From Petrosia ficiformis (lineage: Eukaryota; Porifera; Demospongiae; Haplosclerida; Petrosiidae): a stretch of 64,000 nucleotides of DNA. The translations under genes were made by a program, and so were the position numbers. Of the stretch, positions 1 to 12,400 are shown one piece after another. The notes beneath the pieces are model-generated. The model was not told the DNA's origin. It saw nothing but the letters and a program-made list of their open reading frames with translations, and made no database searches. The stretch covers positions 6,535,201-6,599,200 of the forward strand of contig OX345637.1 of NCBI GenBank assembly GCA_947044365.1, in the 5' to 3' direction. Within the stretch, counting starts at the first letter, position 1. Every line of letters begins with the position of its first letter.

Positions 1-235
1 TAGGTAGCTATTCTGCCTGAAATATATTCCTAAAGTTCTACAAGGTCCTTTGAAAGGTCAGGAGAGTAGATAATCAAAATAATAACTATAATAAGCTGTT
101 GTCTTTCATGCTTGATAAAGTCAGCCGTGATTACTGAATTCTGGACACCACAAAGCAGTCATAAGGATACTTTTATCTTCACTTAAATTTGTAAAGCAAT
201 CATAGGGATGTTTTTTTCTCTATATACACTTGTTT
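1..235 (-). repeat. Dispersed repeat, related to 44,125-44,335
   Basis: The reverse complement of this stretch matches about 44,125-44,335 in order, with scattered changes. Its inner edge coincides with the outer end of the inverted duplication. Nothing coding is seen. Confidence 0.7.
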
Positions 236-465
236 TAAATAATGATGTTTTGTATAGGAAACTCCTAGCTTCCTAATTCCTATATAAACTTGTGAAGTAG
301 ACAGTTATTGCTGTGTGTATATAGGAAGCTGCTTAGCTTCCTAATTTCTATATAAACTAGCAGATAGTGTGTATTGTGTAAAGGTATTTCTTTGTGAAAT
401 TAATTATGAACTAGTCTCGAATATTCGTTAATGATTACATGTATAATACAAATCATAGCTCTTAC

Positions 466-3400
466 TTTAGCTTTGTAAATAATCTCACAAGAAGAATTTG
501 TGCAGGCACTTGCAATAAAACAAGAGCTGTAGCTACAAATGCAATCCACTGCACTTCAATATATATGAGATAAGTAAAGACAATTAATTGAGCTGGACCG
601 ATCCATAAGAATTGATAATGTACAAATGCCTGCATGATTAGGTGAAAAAGAAACGAAGAATGTTATAAATGATGAATACATCATACATACTGTATAATTA
701 AAACTAAAATCAATAATACATGTACAATTGTAAAAATTCGTGGTAAAATAAAATTATGTATTGTAATTTTGTGAAATGTTTGTTAACCATAATTATTAGT
801 AAACAGTGAAATATTAAAATTTCAAGAAGATCACTTCTCATGGATGGAAACAACAACAAAATCTCCTAACCTACCATAGTTAACCTTACTGCTAGTTATT
901 CAACACAGATAGGCAATTAAGGATTGTTTAGTGAACTCCATAATCATACATGTATAAAAGTAAAAATCATTAACATTCATTTTGACCTTAAAAATGTTTA
1001 TAACTTTAGTTTGGAAGGACCAACAATCTTTTTACCTTCGCCATTTTCATATTATTTTCCTTCTTGTTCTTTTTCACGTATGTTATCTCAATACATTGCT
1101 TCATTATCAAGTTACAGTATATTCATGTATTAACCTTATGACATTAAATGATAAGTTAATTTTGAGGTAATCATGAATGTGAACAATTGTACATGCTTAT
1201 AATGAGATTCAAGCTCACCTGGTCAAATCTGTGTATGTCATTTGATGCCAAATTTACAATATGACCCACAGTCAAGTTACTAATAGTTGTGTGACTCAAT
1301 CGAAGAATCTATTGAATATTTTAAATACATGTCATATGACCCACAGTCAGTTGTGTGTAAGACTGTACCATGCTCTACTAAACATATGATTGTAGTACTG
1401 ATCCTACACTCACTATACTATTACTGTTCTTTTAATGGACTGTTTTATGCTCTACTGTGACATATATTGTTACTATACTGTTAGTGTAATAGACTGTACT
1501 GTGTTTTACTCCACCATACAATTATGGCACTGTTATTGCTATTTTAATGGGAGACTGTATACAACAGAGTACAGTACAGTACCACAGCAAACATACAAAG
1601 GTTCATTAATTAAATAAAACCTAGAAACCTTTCTACTGACAAAAAGTATATTACAATTACTTCCAGTGGTATGGAAACAGCCAGGACATTGTCCGATAAA
1701 TCTAGTAAATGTCCAATAATTTGAAACTGAACTGTATGAAATGTATACGGGAAGCAGGACAAGAGTGGTGAAAATAGGTCAAAATGTCTGGCAATGTTTC
1801 CACACCCTGACTACTTCTAACCTTCTGATAGATAACAGATGAAAATAAGACACGAGTTAACATTCCCAGGAAGCAGCCATAATAATATGCCATTGCATGT
1901 ACAGGAATTAAAATGATGGATAACAGTGATATTGTCAGGGCATAGAAGTATGCATTACGAGTGTCTTCCTGAGTTGGAGATTCTATGACAAAGTAATCAC
2001 TAAGATAGCCAACAGCTTCTGCTAGACCAATTAAAATAGCAATCTGGATGGTGTGTGTGTGTGTGCATGCACATGTGTGTGTGTGTGTGTGAGTGTGACA
2101 ATGTACACATTTCATATAAAATATCATTAAAATTACTTTAATAATTGAAAATATAGAACAACAACTGTCAAACAATTGCAGCTACAATGAATGATACAAC
2201 TAATAATTCATTAACAAATGCAAATTCATATGATGATATACTTCCACATCTGGCAAGTTTTCAGTTGTGGTAGAGGAAAGATATACAGGTATTCAGGCAA
2301 TACGTTTTCAGGGGGGTCTGAGATCTCACTTTGGGGAAATGCTTGAAATCTAGATGCTGTGTGATTGATTTTAGTATAGCCTCTGACGCCACAGAATACT
2401 GCTAAAATGCTAGACTGATTGAACAAAACATGGTTTTGGTATCTATGGATTCCTGAAACAAAACATTGAAATTCGCGAAAGAATAGGAAGGATAATTATG
2501 GGAAAATGATGCAGGTAAAAGCACTGTTAAGTGCTCATTCCAATTAAAGTTATTAACATTTTTCTAAGGTCAAGGTAACCATGAATGACCTTTACAATAA
2601 ACCTCACTACCTATAGGACAATTAATCATTACATCTAATTTTTACATTGAAACAGATACACATTTTAGCTACAAGTGTTTTTAATAAGCTCAGATGGTGC
2701 TCCATTGGTCTAAAGAGCTTGTTATTTGGTGATGCATAGTTCATATTTAGTTATGATTATAGTATCATTAACAATAGAAATCATGAAGGAGTACTTTGGT
2801 TAAGCACTTGTGTACTAAGACTGGAGTTATATCTTTACAGAACTCTAGTCTCTAGTATTCACAATAACAAAAACTCTAGTGCTGTTAGGACTCTTTTTAA
2901 GAGTGACTCAGAAATTCCCTTTAGACTCTAGCTATTGCAGTAAATCAGTTTTAGTTGTAGGCCAAAACTAGCAACTGTATGTTGATTGGTTCAAGGTGTT
3001 TTCCCAATATGTATGCCAAATCTGATTGCGCCAGTTTAGCTCATGCTTCAAAATTGTCTATCAAAACTCAGAATTCCAATTACCCTTCAGAAGGAGAGTC
3101 ATTGACATAGTTTTTTACGTTTACGTACCTGAAGTGTTTGTAAGAAGCCATGTAGAATAAGTCTCCACCAAAAACATTTGAGAATCACAATTAATAGTCT
3201 TGGAGATTGACTTTGTTTTCTTCTCTCTAACTCATAAGACCAGTATCTATAATAACACGAGTACATATACATCACATGCAGCTATAAATAACTTGAAACC
3301 AGTTATTAATAACAATATATAGAGAATGCTTTACATAAGCAATTCATAATGATTAAGATAGCATAGAAGACACGTTAAGATATTGTACTACAGTGTTATA

Positions 3401-6400
3401 AGATTAGTAATTGGTTCTCAAAATGACCTACTCTGTGTTTTACCCAGTTTATTTAGAGTGGCCGTTGGATTGCATTTAGAGTTAATTCTGTCTCAGTAGC
3501 CTGTATATGTATTATTTGAGTGGTGTTTAATTCATCTGTGTGATGGTTATTGGTGTGGGGCTAATTACAGTGTATTATGAGATTCTGAGACTTCCAAAAT
3601 GATTAGCTATACCTTAGTCTGGTGCAACCAGATTCTCCCACTAAAATGAAGCGAACTGGAGGGTCTGTTGGATTGCTATTATATGTCTCATTCTAAGAAC
3701 TACTGGAAGAACTCAAGTAGATGTTAAACACCGAAATTAATTAGAAGTAGGTGGAGCAACTTTTGTCAGATAAATATAATTTTATAACTCTTGAGACACA
3801 GGATTCTAACTTGGATTGGTGGAAAGAAGATTGGTTAAGAAACCCAAAGACATTATTCTTCATTAAGATACCAAGGTGAGTGTTTTACCCTTAGAGCACT
3901 GAGCCTGTTTTTCAAAATTCTTCCCATTTCCAACACTGGCGACTCTATTGCATATAATTTGGCCACCGTTCTCTTTCTCTACCCCAAACTTGGCTCCTTT
4001 TCCGACATGGAGTACTACTTCCACCAACTTGCTTACCGGGACTCGAAAGTCTCCAAGCGCATTGTAGGATCAAATCAAATGCAGTGCTCTCCCTCTTTTG
4101 ACTGGAACTGGGGCTAACAAAATGACCCCACTGCATGTTGGCACCAGCTACACCCACGATTTCAGGTTTCATAGCAAGGAAAATGCCTCAGCTACCCACC
4201 AGAGGGCGTGGGCGGGGTCAAAAAATGCTAAATTTGTCGACATCGAGGGGGCACAGCCCCCTTCGAACCCCCGCATTAACGGGGGGACACCCCCCTTTAA
4301 AATTCCCCCCGTAGTCATTATTTAGGCCAAAGGGCGGACGAAAAAACATCAACTTTTTTAGCCACATTCATCAGCTTGTGCTTGACACCAATTACAAGCA
4401 TTTGGACAGCATTGTGTAGCCAGGAAGAGACGGCGAACCACGTAGGGGTGAAATGTCCCATATATGTGACATCAGTGCTCTAAGGGTTAAAGGTTTATTC
4501 ATTTTTAACACCCACTCGAGTTCTATAAAGCTACTGGTAGCTCTCAGAACAACACATACAATAGCAATCTACCAGAGCCTATTTTCTCATTTAGAGTGGG
4601 TGGGGCTAACTCCGTTCAGACTAGGGATACCTACATGTACTTATAGCAGCTCTATCAACAAAGTGTTGTAAGGTTCTAACTGTAATGTGCTATAAGATTT
4701 TACTGAGATTACAAAATGATATATGGACATACAAGAATAATAAAAAACATTTTCAATAAAAGGAAAGAAGATGTAGGGATGTCAAAACCCAAAAAGCATG
4801 CGAACAAGATTGGGAGGCTAACATAGGACCCAAAATTAAACAAACCACTTCCATATAACCCTACATAAGTACTTACACTGCTATAAAGCAAAATACAAAG
4901 AGCTGTACTTGTTTTTATTATTCTTGTTTCCTTTGTTTTTTTTTTCTGAATGATGTGAATATTTATTGTAGACATAGCAGAAATACTGGTGTAACTGTAA
5001 GTTATATATCATATTAAATCATACAATCATAAATTCATTAACATTTGTTCATCAATGAAGGTCAGTCTTTTGAATATATTTATGCATTAATATTTTCTTT
5101 GTTTCACTTACAGATGATGTCTATTCTCTATTTCACTTACAGCACTGTCTACAAGAAATCACTGTGTCAACTATTCAGTATTCCAATGCTTATCATAGTA
5201 CATAACATTATTATACAATGGCTTTAATATTAATAATTATTATATTCATTATGTATTTGCTCACAAATGTTATGCTTATAACAATTCCGAGTTCACAAAT
5301 GCACGTGTAATTTAATTTTACGTGGCTCGATTAATGAATACACTTATGAAAATGGCGTCCAATTTGACTTAAGGTTGTAGTCTTTTCCGTGGGCGGATGC
5401 TACTCCAATCAGTTTCTAGTCTTGCAAGCTTCTTGCTGCATACAATCTGGTTCCATTCTGTATTTTTTGGAAGCCACACCCACCCGGGGGTATAATTATT
5501 GGGCCTAAATGTTTTGACTGATAGTTTATTTTCAGAAACAAAGCTAAACACACCCCACGGGTGGTGGAGGGGGCGGTGGGTGGGAAACAATGGCGGGTAA
5601 CTGTAGTTGGTCTCTGAGAAAGATCGGAGTTTGATAGTGCCTAGAAAGGTAGATTTTATGGTTTCAGTGAAAAGCTACAGAATTCAGCTTTCTTCAGCCT
5701 CTTGTAACTATAAAAGTAAAATGAATTTCCAGAAAACGGCTCTATTTGTTTTCTCTAAATGCATTGTACTTGGTGCATGCCATGATTGGTGGGCGTGGCT
5801 TTCTCCGTTTTGTACTTATTGCGATTACAAAAATGGACATTTTATATATGTTTTATCACTTCCAGGACCCTATAAAGGTGATTAGAAGATATGAAGGTTG
5901 CCATTACACCAGGTTAGAGTCATATTATATAATGTTCTATTTTGAAACTGATTGGAGTCGCATCCGCCCACTCCCTAGTACCACCTTAAGCTTGCAATTG
6001 CTGAGACAGTCTTTCTGTGCCTATAATTGCTTTCCCCGGCGTTGAATTATCACTTTCAGTTTATTAATGTTGTAATTTTACAAGTATTTCATTTTTCCTG
6101 CTTTAGATAATATGACTACAGATCTCAAACACAGCGATACATTTGGTGAGTGAATAACAATAATTACATAATCTCTGATAAAACAAGACGACAGGTTATT
6201 ACTATTATGTATATATATATATATATAATAATTGTAATACAGCCTGTAATAATAGTCACGAGCTTTAGTTTAATTAAGATGCTACTTTATACTTGATGTA
6301 GTCAAATTAATATAAATGTACGAAACTATGAGCAAAATACCCCACCCACTAACCACAAAATCATGAATATTCATGACTTATTAATTAATGAAATTGATGA

Positions 6401-9400
6401 CCCAATTTTTCATGTAAATGCGCTGAGATTTAACTAGATAGAGGGTGGAGTATACCCCCACCCACTAACCAAAAAATGAATATTCATAATGGTGACCTCA
6501 AAGTCATGAATTCATGAGAATATTCATTAAATTTGTGCCCAAACTTGACGTATAGCTATGCTGAAATTTAACTATATTCATAGATAGAGGATGGAGTATA
6601 CCCAACCCACTAACCACATATTATGAATATTCATGATGGTGACCTCAAATTGTGAATATTCATGAGCATATCAATTAAATTTGGTCCCAAATTTTACATG
6701 TAATTGCACTGAGATTTAACTATATTTATAGATAGAGGGTGGAGTATACCCCACTCACTAACCACAAAAAAAGCAAATATTCATGATGGTGACGTCATAT
6801 CATGAATATTCCTAAGCAGATTAATTAAATTTGGTCACAAATTTTACATGTAATTGCAGAGATTTAACTATATTCATAGATAGAAGGTGGAGTATACCCC
6901 TCCCACTAACCACAAAAGCATGAATATTCATGATGGTGACCACTGTTTCACGAATATTCATGAGTATAATTATTAATAAAATTTGTGCCCGAATTTTACA
7001 CTTAAATGTGCTGAGATTTAACTATATTCATAGAGGGTGGAGTATACCCCTCCCACTAACCACAAAAGTATAAATATTCATGATGCTGACCATAATCTCA
7101 TGAATATTCATGAACTTATTAATTAAATTATGTGTAGTATCTTGCATATAATTGTGCTCATAATTATTATTTTTATTCATACACTACAAGTGCATTAAAT
7201 GATTATGCAATTTTTCATGTCTACAGGTTCGTCTTCTTCTGAGTTCGAAGGTCCAATTTGTATATCTTCTGATCGTAAACGTGAAGCTAAAGCCTTCTCC
7301 AATCGCTGTACTCTGGAATGTACCCAGAATTTACGGGTATGGAAGGTCCTACAGACTACACTGACCCCAAAGACAACAGTGCTCCTCCAAAGGGTTCGTA
7401 TACTCTTGCTCATCAGGTGGGAATAACTATTTTGTTTTCCATGATCGCAAGGTTGTCAGCTTTGTTACGAATGTTTTCCCACAATCCATGAAGGGTAAGG
7501 TTTATAGGGGACAAGTAGGGCAAAAATTAGGAGTACTTGTAGCTCAATCAGTTCCCCCATTACTGCCTGCATACAACAAGTTTATGGGGGCAGTTGATAA
7601 AACTGATCAGTTGCACAAGTACTATGCTTTTGATCATAAGTGTGAATGACCATGGATGCGAATCTTTTTTCACCTCTTTGAGTTTGTGATCAACAATGCG
7701 CACATACTATACCAGCATAATTGTAAGAAAGTAGGGCTTCCACAAAAAGACATAAAGGATCTGCTAGCATTTCGATTGGAACTAGTTCACTTGTTGTTGG
7801 AAGGGTACAGTTGTCGTAAACATAGGAGACCATCATTCCACGATTCAGAGGGTACAAGTACTTGTCAAACGATGTTAATTTAATCATTTCAGTGTCTTTA
7901 TTCCAGTTTTTGTTCTCATTGTCACTGTTTTTGTGCTTTCATCTGTTGTTGGTGTCATTTTTCTTTTAATTTGTGGTTGTATACCACTCCTGGTTCTTCA
8001 GAGAACCACCAGATCACAAGAGATTTCACCAACTCCACTGTAAACCATATAACACTTTCAGTTTTTTCGAGGGGTATGACACGCATAAAAATTGTGTACG
8101 AGATTTGTAAATCCCTGTAATTTCTGGAGATTTAAGATTTATCAGATTTGTCTGAGATTTCTCAGATTTACAGAGATTTGCGCAGATTTACAGAGATTTG
8201 CGGAGATTTACGGAGATTTATAGAGATTTCATTGAAAATAGCCGGGAATGTTAAGAGACCGAGATATGAAGTGAGATATTATTATATATAACATATATGT
8301 ATGTATAAATGAAATATTATAATAATATAAATAGACTGACAATGTTCAGTAATAGCTGATTTACTTGGTTCTGCCAAAATAGTAAATAGTACAGACAAAA
8401 TAATATTGTATAATATATATGCTGGACCATTGTGTACATGTAAAGCTACTTCCATATACAATCATTGCAGAACCATTGTGGGTCATCTTTTGTTGGACAC
8501 TCAATGCAACCATGATGAAACCGTTTGTCACATTCGTCACAGGCAAACATATAATCTGCAATGGCAGTAAACACTTATTGTCTCTGTTTTAAGCTCTTGG
8601 TCAATAAGTTTTCTTTTCTTAATAGTGGGGAAAGTTGTCATACTTTTTCTCTCAAAGCACAGTGTCAGATGACTCCTCATCTCGTCTTGATCGTACCTGA
8701 TCATTGTAGGATCCTCACCATGAGCCAGTGACGGTTAGGAAGGCAACCTGTTTTCCAACATTCATCACTTCGATCAAAAAGTACTAGATGGAAATCGTAA
8801 AAGGTTAGCAATAATTTGTATTGTTTTAGATGAAAGACTGGTGGTAACCATCGAATTATTAGGAACAGTGCAAAGGCTATGTGAATGTCTGAAAGCCATT
8901 GTTCTTCTCTATCATTTTTTTCTCGGTTTGTTAGAATCTGTCTCTCTAATTGGACCTATTGATTAGATGTTGTTGTTTTCATGGTATCTTTCTTTTCTTT
9001 TAAAATAGTGATAGTTTTTATTGTGTCTTTCTTTTCATTGTTTTCATTGAGGGTGGTAGAGGCGTATTATCCTTTAGCCACTTACGTAAAAATATTTCGC
9101 CAGAGTCTCAGGCCAGATACAGATTGTGGTGATGGGAGACACCCAAATGACCTTAAAATGAAATTATAATTTGTCATAATAAGTATTAGTATTTCAGTGA
9201 TGTAATTATAAGGTTTTTACTTACAATTCTATAGAATAGCCAACTGGGAACAAGATAAACAAACTGTGCTAAAACCAAATGACCTACAAAGTAAAGATTC
9301 AGTACTATTAATATCATGTGTTATATACTACAATCAAATTGTAGCTGATCCTGTTGGATCTTTACAAGATTTATGCTGCTCCTAGCCTCCTAGTAAAGGC

Positions 9401-12400
9401 TCTTGTCATATGCTGGGTGTACTGAGCATGCTCTGATAATGTCATAATGAACTGTAAATTATGATGCTCAATCATGTGTGAGATAGAGAATGAAATTGTT
9501 AATTAATGTTGTTATAAATGCGTTATTAAAATTGTTTAATCATTATTAAAGTTAAGTAACTATTAAAAATAATAAGTAAAGTTAGTTTTTTTGAAGATTT
9601 AATAAGATTTTAGGACAAGTTTGCCTGGATTCTCAGATTTCAAATAGGATTTCGGATTTCCAGATTTCCTTTCCAGATTCTGGGACTTGAGCAGATTCAG
9701 GGATTTGAGTTGATTTGTAAAGAGGTTGTACGAGATTTCTATTCGTGTCATACCCCTCGAGTTTTTTAATGTTGTAATTTTACAACATCCTGTCAGATAG
9801 GAAGTACCACACCTACTTATTATATTACTAAATTTCACTGCAATGACTGGGTCTTGGATGTACCACACCCCAAATTACTGTAGATTATGAGAGTATACCA
9901 ATGTGGTGGCGGCATGTCGGCATTCTATTGTTCAAAACTTTTAAAAAATTTTTTTAAAAGTGAAAGGAGAGTAGAACCTTATGTTGATGTTTGTGTGATG
10001 TATAGACTTCGTTTCTAGCTGGTTCTAGCGAGAGAAAGGGATGTTGGGAGAATAAGTGACAAATAGCATTCGTGTGCAGACTTGAGTGGATGCTGTGCTT
10101 GCAGTAATTGGTAACCAAGGTTGAGGTGACTGTTAGATTGCTCCAGAAGTTGGAGAAAGTTGCAAATTGCCTGTATTCAGTTGCAACGAAGGCTTTGATT
10201 TTTAATGAGATGCTGAGCCACACCTCGCAATCACATCCATGGTAGGCGTGGTTGGAATTATTATTAATTTTTTTAAAATTCCCAGGGTTAAGAAACTGTA
10301 AGTGTTATACTTGCGCGACTATGCATTGTATACATGACATGCATCTTTCCCGGTTCTGTGGGCTCGGTCAATTAATGGGCGTAGCACGTAAAAAAACGCG
10401 CGTTTGAGCTACAGACTAGCCTGGAAGCTTCAGAAAGGATGATACCTGTTGTATATAGCTGAGAAACAGTACAAAAAGTATGCAAGAATCTTTAACAAGT
10501 AAGTATAATAAGTTGTTGAGTTTCAGACACGAGGAAGTCATCATTTAGAACCTTGAAGAAGTACTTCAATCAGTTCATGACAGATTTGTGTACTTAGACT
10601 GCAATCAGGCTTACACTTACTTCTTCAGGCCCCAGCTTTCAAGTACACAGAAAGGTAGAGACACTAGTGCTATCAGCAATGCTTGATACATTGTCATCAC
10701 AAAGCAAATATAGGGATAGGCCTACGTTTTTCTCAATATATTGTTTCATAGTGTCTGAAGATATCATCTCAGTAATTATAGACCAGAATTTTACTATGAA
10801 TGTGATTGCAATGGTGCTAAAATCAGTGTGATAATTCAACAAACAGATTTTTCTGGAAAATAATAATAATAATAATAATATAATGAAGATTTTGCCAGTT
10901 TGCCAGTTTTGCCACTCGCCAGTTATCTACCTTAACAACAATCATTGGTCATCTAGAGGGTGTTGGTAGTCATAAAACACTAGATATGAATAGGTTTGTG
11001 TGTATTTCAACATGTCTGTATATATTACCAGAGATTTCAGCTCATCACTTGCAATTGAAATGTATGGGTGGCCATTTTGTTTTAGTGCCATCCCTACATA
11101 GAGTACTACTGTACTCTCTGATATTATATCTAATTATAGCACCTCTGTAACACAGTATTATAAACTTCTTCTATAAACTAAAACCTTCCAAGATCATCCT
11201 TTATTGAAGTAATGCTCATGTTACATACACTAGAATTAGATTAAGTCGGGTTTTGATAATTGTGAGTAATACATGTTACAAACCTGTTGAACGTGTTGAG
11301 GAGATTTTCTGAATCACCTTCAGATGGATGAGCATAAAGATCAGCATGATTTAAACTACGTTTATATGCAATACAGAAGAGTGGATCAACCCAACTATAA
11401 TAAATAGAACAAAGTATACATAATTATATTGTTTTATCAAAAAGTACTTCCTGTATTATTAACATTTTGTTTTAAATATTCTAAGTGTAGAACCATTACT
11501 GATGTTAGACTATACAATGTGGAAATAGAATACTTGTACTCACTAGTATTTCATATGAATATTAACAACAAACTTGTTGATATGTCAAAAGGTGTAACTA
11601 TCATAATTATATAGTTTTATAAACTTAGCATTTTCTTCGTTTCTTATTGGAATAATGATAAGCTCCCATACTGGACACATTATTTTTAATTTATATATTC
11701 CTACTATTACACCAAATTAGTCTAAACTGTTTGTTTTTGTTTCCGTCTTCAGAATTGGGAATAATTGCAGAATTGCAGGAGAGATACAGAGTAGATGAAG
11801 ATTCCTTCATTAGTCTATACCACATTTTAACCTATAAAGCACTTAGCAAAGTTAGCATGTTTTTGACAATTCTTACCATTTCCAATACTGGCGGGTCTGC
11901 TGCAGATATCTTGGTTTTCTGTACCCCAAACTTGACTCCTTTTCCGACATGGAGTACTATTACTTCTACCAACTTGCTTACAGGGATTTGAAAAGTTCCC
12001 AATCACGTCTCAGCTGCACCCATAATATTGGGTTTTCCAGCAAAAACAAATGTCTCAGCTGACATCCCCCTTTGTAATTCGCCCCCACCCCCCCCCCCCC
12101 CCCCCCCCCCCAAACTCTATACTTAGGCCATTTTCATGGGCTTATCACTGAAACCAAATACAAATACTTTAGTGCTTCATCACGCTAGGAACGCACTTCA
12201 AAGTGCATAGAGGTCAAAAGTCACAGACATGTGACAAATGTTGAAAGTTAAACCATTTGTTGATGGCCATATACAATTACTTTATAAAGTTTTATAAGTG
12301 ACATGAAACACGGGAAGGATACCAGAATAGGGCTTCAAGTGAATGTTATGGTGTCAACAGCATGACCATGCAACTTAAAATCTTTTCAACTGTATATGCA

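Larger units (their letters stand above)
4714..11127. mobile_element. Composite insertion of about 6.4 kb in the minus-strand ABCC intron 2
   Basis: This stretch is absent from the right arm, where the flanks meet near 16,720. Its outer parts (about 4,714-5,368 and 10,740-11,127) match, inverted, a continuous unit of about 1.1 kb at 26,127-27,237. About 5.4 kb of other elements was therefore inserted into the middle of one copy of that unit. Ends are approximate. Confidence 0.7.

Noticed and set aside
982..1170. Small ORFs reading MFITLVW (also near 19,615 and 61,321)
   Set aside because: They belong to a dispersed non-coding repeat present in at least seven places.
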